From Druceiella hillmani (taxonomy: Eukaryota > Arthropoda > Insecta > Lepidoptera > Hepialidae): a stretch of DNA of 64,000 nucleotides. The translations under genes and the position numbers were made by a program. The notes beneath the pieces were generated by a model. That model had not been told where the DNA came from, ran no database searches, and saw nothing but the letters and a program-made list of their open reading frames with translations. Shown in pieces: positions 1 to 11,109 of this stretch. The DNA is taken from contig JAYKKI010000039.1 of assembly GCA_039881145.1 (NCBI GenBank), positions 16,250,001 through 16,314,000 on the forward strand, read 5' to 3'. Numbering within the stretch: position 1 is the stretch's first letter; each line of letters begins with the position of its first letter.

Positions 1-470
1 TAAGGCGTCGCATAAAACTGACCTCTAAAATTATAAAGAATATCAAATTATGCCGCAGCTCCCTTTTACTCGTAGTAAACTTTCCGGTAATATATTCTGA
101 ATTATCGATAATAATGTATCGATAATGTTTTCTAGGCCCTAGCAATGCATCCGTGTAATTACGTTGATGTAGTAATACCTAAGACCTAAGCGAAGACATT
201 ACACGAACGAGAAATTACTTATATATAAAGCGCCAATAATTATATGACATTTAATGTGTGCGTGTGGAACGTGGCGTGTGTGGGGGTTATGTTTATTTTT
301 CACATGAGTAGTGTGTAAACAATTTAGACGACACCTGGGCCCGTATTAACATCGTTTCATATCTCTTATTTCTATGATCTGTGATAATTACTACGCTTCG
401 ATATTAAATACTTTTAGCATTAAACCACATTTCGATACTTTCTTAAACTATGGAATAGTGTATCTTTTAA
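1..470. other. Intergenic, nothing recognised
   Basis: AT-rich sequence without a usable reading frame, splice-site pair or repeat structure that I recognise. It ends where the terminal sequence of the hAT relic begins. Confidence 0.5.
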
Positions 471-474
471 GACA

Positions 475-2040
475 GGCCTGTCCAACCTAAGACCCCCGGG
501 TCACAATGCGGCCCACAAAAGCTCTGCATCCGACCCACGAACTAGTTAAAACTTTAGAAACATCAATAGGAAATTGTGCAAATATCCATTAAAAAATATA
601 CCTATGTCAGTTGCACAACACTAGTCGATAAATGAACCAATAACTGATAATCAAAATGAATATTAGTATTAGTTAAAAATACAAGCTTGTCACATCAAAC
701 TATAACAAGGAGAATTGTGTTTTTAAAGACAACAACGAAACAACAACGAAAGTGCTGATATGTCAGATACAGCGTATTTGGCAGTTTTTGTAAGAGGAGT
801 AACAGAAGACAATACAGTGACCGATGAATTGCTTAATACAACCACAGGACAAGATATCTACGAAGAAATAAAGAGTTACATGGAAAAATATGAGCTTCAA
901 ATCGAAAATCTTTGCTGCTTAACTATAGATAGTGCACCAGCAATGACAGGAAGAGCAAATGGTTTTGTGGCATTAATGCGCAATAGCATCACACACATAT
1001 CATCATTGTATTATCCATCAAGAACAGCTATGTGCAAAAGTGCTTGAGCTGAAACATGTGATGGATAAAGTAGTGCAGACAGTTAATTTTATACGTGCAA
1101 GAGGACGTAAATCATAGACAGTTTCAGGCTTTTCTGTCTGATGTCGGTACAGATCATAAAGATATTGTATACTTCATTCGCGTTCACTGGCTTTGCAGAG
1201 CAGCCACACTGAAACGATTCTGTTCTTTGTTTAAAGAAGTAAAGGTTTTTCTTGAAAACAAAGGCCAAGTATTAGTTTTCTAACTGATGAGCATTGGTTG
1301 ACCGATCTGGCTCTCCTGGTTGATATAACTAAATATCTCTCTGATTTTAACCTAAAACTGCAAGGAAAAGATCAACTTTGCACGCAGTTATATGAACATG
1401 TTCAAGCTTTTATAAAAAAGCCATTTTATTGGGAATAACAACTGGAACAAAAGCAGTTAGTACATTGGGAGACCTTATCTTCAAGAGATCAAGAGACAAT
1501 GGACTTAGTACGCGTCGTTGTTTCAAAGTTTGAGGAGAGATTAGTGAACTTCAAATCACAAATACCCAATATCAAAACATTTCAAAATCCATTTAATGTT
1601 GAAATTGAAAGCGCCGAGTTAAACCTACAGTTGGAACCAATTGACATACAAAGCAATTCTCTCCTAAAAACAGCATATGATGGTTGCCTTCCGAACGGAC
1701 TAATTGAATTTTACAAAAAATATATTAACCGCAACCAATACACAAACTTTACCAAATTAGCTCTTTCCGCATGAAATATAACAAGTCAAAAACAAGATCA
1801 TCTTTATCAGACGACCATTCTGCACAAAGCCACTTCTAAAATATAAACTGACATAGACGCACTGTGCAAAACAAAGAAAAATGTCAGTCTTGTGCTATAA
1901 TTTGTAAACCTGAGGCTTTCTCTTTTTTAATATATTAGTCATGTTGAAAAATTTAAATTACTGTTTTCTTTACATTTAAAGTATTAGCTATTGGCCCTCT
2001 TCGGTTTCAACAATAATAAACCTGGCTCTCTATACTGTTG
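475..2040 (+). mobile_element. Decayed hAT-superfamily DNA transposon (ZBED5/GTF2IRD2-like)
   Basis: The left end reads CAGGCCTGTCCAACC followed by a GC-rich GGCCC-containing stretch, the usual look of hAT termini of the Charlie/ZBED group. It precedes transposase remnants on the same strand. The right end near 1990-2040 (TTGGCCCTC) is only a weak match, so the 3' border is approximate. The element is inactive: its transposase is broken into at least three frames. Recognition rests on family pattern memory, not an alignment. Confidence 0.6.
760..1930 (+). pseudogene. hAT transposase pseudogene
   Basis: Three open blocks in series (760-1047, 1095-1283, 1499-1774) are separated by stops and frameshifts. 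The first carries DTAYLAVFVRGV and LTIDSAPAMTG, which match the DTAQLAIFIRG and GAPAMVG blocks of GTF2IRD2/ZBED-type hAT transposases, including the second catalytic Asp region. A middle stretch in another frame (about 1285-1430) reads DEHWLTDLALLVDIT, also typical. The C-terminal part carries FNVEIESAELNLQLEPIDIQ and FYKKY, followed after a frame change near 1775 by NKSKTRSSLSDDH. That is the dimerisation-domain end (KTRSSLSDEH) of the same family. The N-terminal BED zinc finger is not visible. No function is expected. Confidence 0.75.
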
Positions 2041-3142
2041 AAACTGTTTTAAGAATACAAGTATGTATGTATTATTTTGCAGAAAAGAAAAATGAGCTAC
2101 TTAAAATGTAGACACGTAGACGTTTAGAAGATATTTACAAGAATCGAATATAGTTGTGCTGTCAGCTGAACTGAATTATTGCAAGTCATCTTGAGAAGCG
2201 CGAAGTGAAGAACCGTTTCACCTTAACACGTTGGTTGCTGCCAAGGTCGCAGCACTTGTTAGTGCTCGGATCTCTCGGTATCTTCGTTAATTGCCTGTGA
2301 CCGAAATACTTATATGATTTTTACACTGTGCCATGGTAGCGTTGGAAAGCGTTCGTTTCGGAACATGTATAAAATAGGATTTTGTGGTTGTCTGACCTTT
2401 GGAAATTAATGATGGAAATGAACTGAAATAATAAAAGGTTCTAATGATGTGTCAGTTTCTATCATTTTTGTCTCTACAAACTTCAACTTTATTTTAACAG
2501 ACCTGTTCAATGAGAACTCTCTCGATCAGGCGTGAGAATAAAGCTATGCGTCTCAGTTAATGTATAATAATATGTTTTGTTAGAATTCCCTAATCGAAGG
2601 CAAAAACGAAACCCTTATTATTTCTCCATTCCTGTCTGTCTGTCCTTATGTCACAGTATCAAAACTCTTTTAGTTTAAAACTGATTAAAAGGAAAAAAAA
2701 TACTGAGAAAAATTAATTTGATTCTTTTAAAATATACGTCGGATTTGGAAAATTGAACAATTGTTTTCCTTACGATCCATCAAGTGGAATTGTCATTAAA
2801 AAGATCTTTTAAAGTGCATTAGAAAATTTGCGTTAATATTTTCTGGTACGCCATCTTTGCGTGACATTAGTCTATAAACTGGTGTGCGGTGTGACTCATA
2901 ACCAGACAAGTTATTGTACGTGTTATATGATGGAAGGTTAAATTGACTTTTTAAAAACAATACTTTAATTTAAACTAATTTATTATAAAAGAGAACAGAA
3001 ATATACAAAGATACAGAGATGTTACTAGTACTAGTGTTACAACTGAAGTGTGTCTTTTATGCTTACTTATCGAGTATTTATAGTCTGGGGTTTACAGATA
3101 ACATTTGGAAAGTAACCAATACACTTTAAAATAAAACTACGT
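2041..3142. other. Intergenic
   Basis: No gene recognised. At 2223 a TTAACACGTTGG motif resembles the TTAA-plus-terminal sequence of piggyBac elements, but no partner end was found. Around 2625-2700 there is a short stretch (CTGTCTGTCTGTCC) of the kind that occurs in dispersed insect repeats. Confidence 0.4.
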
Positions 3143-3198
3143 AAAATTAAATGAAACTACGATATGTAGTATTATTTCTACTTTCTTTAAGTTTTTTA

Positions 3199-3239
3199 CC
3201 ACGACCTAGGTTTCGTTGTATTACAACATCTTCAGGTGG
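3199..3239 (-). ncRNA. Hammerhead-ribozyme-like motif, core intact
   Basis: Read on the minus strand: stem I CCAC pairs with GTGG at the far end. Then come the core CTGAAGA, one unpaired T, stem II GTTGT/ACAAC with loop AAT, the core GAAA, stem III ACC/GGT with a 2-nt loop TA, and the cleavage triplet GTC. All invariant core positions of a type I hammerhead (CUGANGA, GAAA, UH) are present. The extra T before stem II departs from the strict consensus. Minimal hammerheads with very short stem III are known from Penelope-like elements and insect satellites. Self-cleavage is untested. Confidence 0.55.
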
Positions 3240-3272
3240 GCTATTATTAAAGATATCTGCTAATAAAATAGT

Positions 3273-3302
3273 CCACCTGAAGATGTTATAATACGACGAT
3301 CT
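3273..3302 (+). ncRNA. Decayed half hammerhead-like motif
   Basis: CCACCTGAAGATG is followed by an imperfect stem II (GTTAT/ACGAC) and then GATC in place of GAAA. It is a third, truncated copy of the same motif inside foldback copy 1 and is not expected to be active. Confidence 0.4.
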
Positions 3303-3312
3303 TTCTAATAAC

Positions 3313-3352
3313 CCACCTGAAATGTTGTAATACAACGAAACCTAGGTCGTGG
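3313..3352 (+). ncRNA. Hammerhead-like motif with damaged core
   Basis: This is the plus-strand counterpart of the motif at 3199-3239. Stem I CCAC/GTGG, stem II GTTGT/ACAAC, GAAA, stem III and GTC are all kept. The first core element reads CTGAAATG instead of CTGAAGATG, a single-base loss of the conserved G. Cleavage activity is therefore unlikely. Confidence 0.5.
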
Positions 3353-3451
3353 TAAAGAAATTAAAGAAAGTAGAAATAATACTACATCACTTAGTTTCAT
3401 TTTATTGTGAATAATTAATTTCTACAAAATTAACGCCAAATATATTCAATA

Positions 3452-4871
3452 AGTAACTTATATTTCAAATATATTATCACTGGTACAAACACATTACTTC
3501 GACTAGTTGACAGATACATATTTTTGGTGATATGGACTAAATTTATAATGACATATTTTTGGTAAAACAAAATTAACAGATGTTCAATTTGAAACAGATC
3601 GTTTACTTTATTTGTGGGGATGATAACTAAAATTTGTTACAATATCATTTAATACAAAAGTGTGGTTATCTGACATTTGAAAACTGAAACAGGATATGAT
3701 AATTACATTCATTTTATTTATGAAAGTAATAACTGAAATTTGTTACTAAGGTTATCTAACATATGTAATTGGCTTCATATAAATTTTATATTTTGTGATT
3801 ATAAAGACGACTTTGTTGCAAATAATTTGATAAATTTACGCATTGCCAGCTTTGCTTTACTATATTTTTTTGCCAAAACCTCAAAATAGTCAAATTTGTG
3901 TAAAGCCGAAAAGAAGAAGATGTCTTAGCCTGAAAGAAATAGAAATCAAGATGGAATCAGATAAATGAAAACATTTTAAAATTATATTATATTTCTAGCT
4001 ATATGGAAAATTTGCACGTGTTGTTTAATTTTTATCAATTTTGAGAGCACATTTTTTTCGGTTGTCTTCCCTTTCATTTTGAATTTTATTCAAGATTGGA
4101 ATATAAATATATCCACAGGGAGACCAGTCGATTATGTTCGTACCAAAGCAACTTCAGACAACTCCCAGTAGTACATACAATGCACCTGCAAACGTACTTG
4201 CGATAACTGGCTAGATAACAGCGTTAAAGATTCAGTGATTGCTTCCGACGACCGCAATTGATTAAATGATTTACGAATAATAAAATTTGACCTTGCGCTT
4301 GGTGACGCGTTTGTTACGTATGGTTAGACATTGCTGCACAAACGAGCATGCACTTTTTCATCCAGTCAGAATTTATTTTAAATTGTATATAGTTAAATTG
4401 CAAACATTGGTTAACCGTATAATAAAAAAAACGAACTACCAACTGTTGGCAATTTTTTGTTGATTACTTTGGAAGGATGTTAGTGAAGAAACTAAACAAG
4501 GCAAAAACTAGTATCCAAACTAGGTTCTTTGTATTAAATAATTTTCAGTCTGTTTAGTCCAGTAAAATTCTTCAAAAATTCATATCTTCTTTCATGAATT
4601 TTGTTTTTTCATATCTTTTTAAGGATCACATTTGTGTAATTTACTAAGTTGGTGCGGTCGAAGAGGTTATACTAAATCCGCCATTTTTGCGAAAAAACTC
4701 AATCTATTTCCATATATTTTGTAGAACCTTGAAATTTTAATATTTTTTTTCTGTTTATTGTTTATGAATTAACATTTTTTTATTTCCAACCCTATGTTAT
4801 GGACATATGAAATTATTGCTTGTAAAATATGAAATCTAAAAATGTAATGTAAATTTAACTGCGGAGAGGAC
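3452..4871. other. Intergenic, nothing recognised
   Basis: No open frame, splice pair or repeat family could be assigned in this 1.4-kb AT-rich stretch. Confidence 0.4.
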
Positions 4872-4897
4872 GACAATGCACGTCTACGTGCATTGTC
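4872..4897. repeat. Perfect 11-bp hairpin
   Basis: GACAATGCACG and CGTGCATTGTC flank a 4-nt loop (TCTA). The stem is perfect and GC-rich compared with the surroundings. Its role is unknown; it could be the core of a MITE or a chance palindrome. Confidence 0.6.
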
Positions 4898-5227
4898 CTT
4901 TTATTGAAGAGCAGTCGCGAAATTAGAGTTGAAACACTAGGTTTTTTAGACCGTGGCTTCTTTGATCATTGTGATTTGGTTGGAGGTGGACTAAGCTTTG
5001 AGTCATTTAGAATGTTCGCTAAAAGCGTTCTTAAAAAATGGAGGTGCTAAACGACTCTTTGCGCAGGTACATTCTCTGACCCTCTTGGGTGGAAGCGTTT
5101 AATGATAGACACGGAACACTATAACGGGAACTTGGAAGGACCCTTCTTTTATACGAGGGCGTTGTTATGGATCCCCAGAGGGCCCTGAGACAACCAAGTG
5201 GAAAGGTGGGAATAGTGTTTAGATAGA
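4898..5227. other. Intergenic, locally GC-rich
   Basis: Less AT-rich than its surroundings, with no readable frame. It may belong to the same unknown element as the duplication that follows. Confidence 0.35.
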
Positions 5228-5470
5228 CAGTACCCCTACAGCATCAGAACTGAGAAATAGGAACCCGGAGTTCAATGACAGAGCCGCTGCTTGAGATACA
5301 TAATACTAATTTAAAACAGCATGACCTAAAGTCTCATGGTTTAGGCAAGCAGTACCCGTGCAGCATCAGGACTGAGAAGTGGAAAGTCGGAGTTCAACTG
5401 TAGTCTCCGCTTAAAACCCACAATACCAATTTAAAAACAGAAGATCTTCAAGTCTGACAGTTTAGGCACG
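5228..5470. repeat. Diverged 120-bp tandem duplication
   Basis: Two units start with the related strings CAGTACCCCTACAGCATCAG (5228) and CAGTACCCGTGCAGCATCAG (near 5349). They stay alignable through GGAGTTCAA, AATACCAATTTAAAA and GTTTAGGCA. A third start is visible at about 5467 (GGACTATAACTGCAGCA). Identity is partial, so the duplication is old. No coding sense was found. Confidence 0.6.
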
Positions 5471-7340
5471 GACTATAACTGCAGCAATAGCATTTATGGA
5501 TCAAAGGTAGATATCATAATGTTGTATTGTTATGGAGATTGAATCTTAACCGATTCTCATCAAAGTTCGCTAGATTTCGTAGAACCGTTTAAAATGTGAC
5601 TTTATCTTTTGTGTGTAATAGTAACAAAATAAAAGTAGATGAAGTTATAATATTCACCTACCTTTATTTTGTTACTTTCTTGTTACATCAAACTTGGTGA
5701 GTTTACTCCAAATTATTGACCAGTTACTGTTACTGTATTTCGGCTCCATAATTGTACCCTAATTTTGCTAAAAAACAAATTTATGTCGCCCTTAGTGGTG
5801 TCTTATTAGATTATCATCTGCCTTCAGTTTCCTTGGTCAAGTTCTAATCAAATTTTCATGGGACTACGTATACCCAATTAAAAATCTAACACTAAGAGAA
5901 TAACTTTTTCTCTGTAAATAGCCCCGCTACGCTATGTAAATATTCATATTTCTGTTTTATCCAGTCTCTTCTCAAAGTCCAACAGTCATGAAGTTTCCTT
6001 ACAGTTAAGGTTCCCTAAAATTTAATTAAATTCAATGCTGACAGTTCACTTGGCGTTGCGTGTTCGCGTAGCATATTCGCTGTGTTTGACCAAATATTCC
6101 ACACAAAGACGCAAACCAGTAAATATGCCGGACACGTCCATATGCGTCACCGTCGCCCAGGCGTGCACTACTGAGCTCGCCATGTTTGGACGCCGGACGG
6201 AAACGAAAATATTACACATATTGGCGTCTTTTCATATATGAAGAAGAACCGACAAGCGTGCGGATATTCATATTTATGTACGGTATTCTGGTACGTCTAT
6301 TTATGTGCGGATATTCATATTATTTGTTTTGTTCGCCCAAAAGGGGCAAATATAGACAAATTAATGATCCCCACATGAACTCCAAGTGAAGTGCCAGCGT
6401 AACAAGCGCATAGGCATATTTAACAAATTACGGAATACATTTTTTATATATAATTTTGATAGTAGCCACTATTTCCCGCGAGTGAAGCCACAGATAATAG
6501 TTATTAAGATATAAAACTCTTTTCGCAAAAAGAAACTAATTGTCTCTGGCATAGCGACCGAAGCATCCTTATATTCTAAGGTGTAACTTATTAATATTAC
6601 ATAATTTTATTAATACACAGCTCATATACACTTGTAGGTGACACTGAAGGCGTTGCTACAAATTAACCTAATTGACACCGAGCGCCTTTCAGACCTGGAT
6701 GGAGGTCATGAGCTTCCTGGTGTCTTTAGTGCATAACAGTATAGATGCAATCACTCCGGAATGATGCTCCAAGCAGGTTTAGAGTTTAAATTTAGTGAAG
6801 AAAAATTGAAGACCATTTTTAGTTAAAAATGAGATTTAAAGAAAATTAATGCACGATTACGGTAAAACAGATGATTAAGAAGTTAAAAACTGTGGAAGAA
6901 ATTTAAGAAGTAGAGTCGAGTTCTAAGTTTTAGTTTGACAGACGTTACTTAGTATCGTAAGAAAATTAGTTTAATTAATTTTATAATGATTACATGATGT
7001 ATTAAAAAGTATGTATTCATGTGTAGATGTAATCACATATCGTTAAAATAATAAGAAATACGTGTATTATATCGGTTATTCGGCGAAGAGATTTTGTTTT
7101 TAATAACGAATATAGATAACAGTTATTAAATTAATCAGATTAATTTTCGTACGATATAAATTTATGTGCGTTCATATAAAACTTAAGCCAAATTTCATGT
7201 TTTTAACTTTTTATAATGCGTTTTAGCTGTAGCAGGCTGTTAAAATTTTAAGGTCCCATACCTCAAAAGGAAAAAAACGGAATTATTGATGTGAAACATT
7301 TAATGCCGCGTTTAAATGGGAGTTGATGGCACGTCGCGAC
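5471..7340. other. Intergenic
   Basis: The stretch 6035-6390 is GC-richer. It repeats GCGGATATTCATAT twice (about 6260 and 6306), and two overlapping short frames there show no recognisable domain. The rest is AT-rich with no assignable feature. Confidence 0.4.
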
Positions 7341-7540
7341 TTGCCATTCGGCCAGCTTCGCATCTTGTCGGTTCTTTCCGACTTAATTCGCTCAGCTTCG
7401 CGTCTTATCGGCTCTTTCCGACTTAATTCGGTCAGCTTCGCTTTTTTTCGGTTCTTTCCGACTTAAATCGGTTAGCTTCGCGTCTTGTCGGCTTTTTCCG
7501 ACTTAATTCGGTTAGCTTCTTATCTTGTCTGCTCTTTCCG
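7341..7540. repeat. 40-bp minisatellite, five units
   Basis: Five head-to-tail units of exactly 40 bp (starts 7341, 7381, 7421, 7461, 7501), with a partial sixth start at 7541. Each ends in CTTTCCG and contains CAGCTTCG or TAGCTTCK. The GTCGG and CCGAC pieces within a unit are complementary, so single strands could fold. The array is GC-rich in an AT-rich region. The first and last units are the most diverged. Confidence 0.85.
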
Positions 7541-8752
7541 ACTTAACACTTCCCTCTACTACAATATACCCGCTACTTTACCTGTGTGTTAGTATATAAG
7601 CATTGTTTCATGTTTACTAATGCTTACAACTTTACTCGTTTATATCGGTGTTTACAAACTCCATTATCGAACGTACAACGTTCTAAAAATATTTCAATAT
7701 AAAAAAATTAGATGTTTCCCATCTGCCAGGCATCCCATGGCGGCTCACGTTTTTTATAAGATCGCTCTCTGGTACGTCCATTTATCAGTCTTTTAGAGTC
7801 GTTTTTTCTCAGAAACTACTTGACTAATAATTTAAAATTGATATAGTGATGGAGTATACTAACCCGCACAAATCTCAATAGCTCGCACTTAAAAATATTT
7901 ATATGGACATTTTAGTGAATACAAACAAAGTCGCATTCTGATATATCTTTTAATTTCTTGTATAGCCCACACATTTGAAGTGCAAGTTAAAAGGATTCGA
8001 AAACTTTTTATTTCTGAAGTTTAAGTAAGATGTTCCTCTCTATTTTCAAAAGTTCTAAGTAAAAATTAGGAGAAAATAGTGTTACTAGATGACCACCGAA
8101 AGTTTGGACTTTATTACATTTACTGTGATAAATAGGTTAAGGGAGTTTGACATCTTGCTTCTTCATACCTACTTCTGTGAACCATAATTTAATTTCTATC
8201 ATGAATGAAGTAACAACAGTACCTTGTGATTAGATTAACAAACAAGATGTTATTATAAAAGAGTAAATTCAAATTAACTTGTTATTTCGAATTTACTTCT
8301 TTGTTATTTCAATTATTAATGTAAGTACATTTACTTATACGGCCTAGAAAAAATAGTATTACTCCAAAACATAATGCGTTTTCCCAAAACATTTTCACAG
8401 ATTTGCTTATCATGATCTATCTCTATAATAGCCACTTCACTAGTTGTGCAAAATCACTGAAGGTAACACAAAAGAAGGGGTTTTGTTGGAAAAATGCATC
8501 TGTAAATGTAACTGTGCGTCTGTAAATGTATTTGGAAGACATTCGATTTCCTGGACTGATATATCAACTCATAGCTTTTTCTTAAGAAGATCATTTAATT
8601 TATCTGCTGTAAACGCCGTCTTATCATCCGGAGAAGCACCCACCATTAGATAATTTGAATTTAATGTTAAGCCATATTTTTTTAATTTTTACTTCCTTTA
8701 ATAATATATTCTCCAGGAACCTACCCCTTTTATTGCTGCTGTGTCCCATAAT
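7541..8752. other. Intergenic
   Basis: Around 7785-7840 (GTCGTTTTTTCTCAGAAACT) there is a short match to the stretch at 17785-17815. Both are probably tails of the same dispersed repeat. No gene was recognised; the short frame 8444-8653 has no known motif. Confidence 0.4.
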
Positions 8753-9944
8753 ACAGGTTGGACCATAAGGGTGTTACCGATTTTAATCTTTAATTTCTCG
8801 GACGCTTGCGGCGCGGTGAGGCGGGGGTGTATATTGCTAGACGCTTCGCTTCCTGGATATTTAGTCGCCATGGAGCCGTACACGGGAGCGCAGCGTACTT
8901 TTTGTGGCCGCGTGTATTATGAAAATAACAAATCTATTATTACTGTGCGATGGTTGTACCGACAGGAATACGGTTTACGAGACATTTGTGAAGGTCCTAG
9001 CGCCAATGTGATACGGAAATGGATCAGAATGTTCGAAACAACCGGGTCGACTGTAACAATAATGGATCGCGGACGTCCAGTCTCTTGCAAAGTGACTTGC
9101 ATCTTAAAGCCTATAAAATCCAGCTTGTGCAAGAATTGAAGCCGAATGATGCCGGTAACCGCTTTAATTTTGTTAATGAAGTGCTCAACCGCTTTAACAA
9201 CTTTTTCAACGTAATGTTTAGTGACGAGGCCAACTTTCATCTTAACGGCCACGTTGACAAACAAAACTGTCGATTCTGGTCCGAGACTAATCCCCGACGA
9301 CTTCATGAACGTCCACTTTACAGCCCTAAGCTTGTCATTTTGCAATATCGGCAAACAGTATTATCGGGCCATACTTTTTCGAGGACGAAAGAGGTCGCGC
9401 GAAGACGGTAAGAGCCCACAATGATTGCGATATGATAAGAGAGTTCTTGATTCCGGCCTTGCAAAAACATCAAGGGAATACGTCCAGGATATGGTTCCTA
9501 CAAGATGGTGCCACATGCCATACTGCCAGAGTCTCCATAGCCCTTTTGAATGAAATTTTCCCGGGAAAACTCATTTTACAAAGGGGAAATATTGAATGGC
9601 CCCCACATAGCTCAGATCTCACTCCATGTGATTATTTTTTATGGGGCTACCTTAAATCTGTAGTGTACGACAACAGTCCAACAACTTTATAACAAACCAA
9701 GAGAAACATTATCCGGAAAATTAACAATATTCCGAGGACAACGTTTCGCCGGTTGTTCCAGAATGTGCGGCTTCATTTTCAAGAATGTCAAGAAGCTGAG
9801 GGGCGTCATTTAAACAACATTATTTTTAAGTCATGAAAATTCCATTACTTCTATTTTGTAAAAATACAAATAAAAATGTTGCACGAATTTTAGTGGTTGT
9901 TAAATTTCACTTTGAAACCCCCAACACCCTTTTGGCCCACCCTA
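8753..9944 (+). mobile_element. Tc1/mariner-superfamily element, DD41D type, decayed
   Basis: A 1.2-kb element flanked by TA. The left end (GGTTGGACCATAAGGGTG, about 8756) and the inverted right end (GGGTGGGCCAAAAGGGTG, ending about 9943) are matching terminal inverted repeats. A transposase pseudogene fills the interior. Size, TA flanks and protein fit the IS630-Tc1-mariner superfamily. Confidence 0.8.
8870..9836 (+). pseudogene. DD41D mariner-type transposase pseudogene
   Basis: The start MEPYTGAQRTFCGRVYYEN matches the helix-turn-helix (DUF4817-like) N-terminus of this family, and the frame runs to GPSANVIRKWIRMFETTGS. After a deletion and frameshift near 9100 the catalytic domain resumes with YKIQLVQELKPND and MFSDEANFHLNG (first Asp). 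After another shift, QDGATCHTA holds the second Asp and DLTPCDYFLWG the third, with 41 residues between them. A TAA at 9690-9692 interrupts the C-terminal part, which then continues in frame to HFQECQEAEGRHLNN and a stop at 9834-9836. At least two frameshifts and one stop make it inactive. Confidence 0.85.
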
Positions 9945-10023
9945 TATAAACTATAGAGGTCATCCTAAATTTCATAGTTGTTTTGAGTATTTACGATGTT
10001 TTACGCATATGAAAGTTATACTT
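9945..10023. other. Short spacer
   Basis: Unassigned sequence between the mariner relic and the 174-bp tandem repeat. Confidence 0.4.
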
Positions 10024-10415
10024 GAAAATACACTTGCATTATGAAAGATAATATTAAATGTTCGTCGATGCGTAAATGTTCACAAATCCTTGGTATTTGG
10101 AGTTCTACTCATAGTTAACGGATATTTTAAATCTTAAGTTTATTTATCTCGTTTTTTTTTATTTATCATGTGCATAGAATGTACACGCATGCGACCAGAA
10201 AATACACTTGCATTATGAAAGATAGTATTAAATGTTCGTCGATGCGTAAATGTTCACAAATCCTTGGTATTTGGAGTTCTACTCATAATTAACGGATATT
10301 TTAAATCTTAAGTTTATTTATCTCGTTTTTTTTATTTATCATATGCATAGAATGTACACGCATGCGACCAGAAAATACACTTGCATTATGAAAGATAATA
10401 ATGAATGTTCGATCA
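10024..10415. repeat. 174-bp tandem repeat, about 2.2 copies
   Basis: GAAAATACACTTGCATTATG starts at 10024, 10198 and 10371. The first two full units are nearly identical over 174 bp and include GTTCGTCGATGCG and ACACGCATGCGACCA. The third is cut short after about 35 bases. The near-identity suggests recent duplication. No coding content was seen. Confidence 0.9.
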
Positions 10416-10890
10416 TTGTTTTATTATATAATTATATAAACATGAAATGTTACACCCGCTAACCAGTGACAGACTTTAAGGGTTTAAGGAATGGTAAAAC
10501 ATTAATTTTCACTTAAAGCAGCTAAAAAGTATCAAAGTTTTTCCGATGGTATCTATGCTATTTTTCCAATACTTATGCAAATATCAAAGATTGGCGGTTC
10601 TTCTCAATGTTTCAGTCAGCATTTAGTTTAGTCGACAAAATAATTTAGCGTATTTATTTAGCTTTAGCAAAATGTCCACTGAGCATAAGACAGGCAGGAG
10701 ATGTAGCTTTATTTTATATCCTCAATACTTTCCGCCTTTAAAAGTTGTAAAACTGACTATGGATCAAATAGAAATTTTGCATCGTTGACTGTTTATATGA
10801 TGCAACATTCCTATTTGATCTATCATTAGTTTGTATGATTGTAGAGTTTGTAGGACATTACAACAATCATTTATTTTATTTCTTTATTTA
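10416..10890. other. Intergenic, nothing recognised
   Basis: AT-rich, no feature assigned. Confidence 0.4.
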
Positions 10891-11085
10891 GGAAGTAAAT
10901 TATGCCGGCTTTGGCTTAATATAAAAACTAAGCAGAGAAGAGAATTGGCAAGAGAAAGGCAGCGGATGGCCACCCGCAGAAGAGACGCGATTAGCGAAGT
11001 CCAAATTGACCCTGTCGTTTCCTTAATAGCGCCAGGGCTACTTGTGGAAGTTCCATCAAACGATTCTGCCCAGCATTTCAATCAA
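10891..11085 (+). other. Candidate isolated coding exon
   Basis: A GC-richer island opens after an acceptor-like TTCTTTATTTAG and closes with a donor-like CAAG/GTAAAC at about 11086. The frame between them is open. It is strongly basic (RRELARERQRMATRRR) and then hydrophobic (VSLIAPGLLVEVPSN). I recognise no family. It could be an exon of a gene that extends beyond nearby repeats, or a chance frame. No flanking exon with a matching phase was identified. Confidence 0.25.
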
Positions 11086-11109
11086 GGTAAACAACGCGAA
11101 TTTCGATAA

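Larger units (their letters stand above)
3143..3451 (-). mobile_element. Palindromic foldback element copy 1, Penelope-like tail
   Basis: Two long arms (3143-3240 and about 3311-3406) are inverted copies of each other and bracket a short loop. Outside the right arm is a unique tail (3407-3451) that recurs, in the opposite orientation, next to copies 2 (16983) and 3 (34333). Each arm contains a hammerhead-ribozyme-like motif. The arrangement of inverted terminal-repeat-like arms with hammerhead motifs is reminiscent of Penelope-like retroelements (PLEs). No reverse transcriptase or GIY-YIG coding sequence is present, so this would be a non-autonomous derivative. Confidence 0.6.

Noticed and set aside
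2223..2270. piggyBac end with TTAACACGTTGG
   Set aside because: No matching inverted end with TTAA was found nearby, so it was only mentioned under the intergenic stretch.
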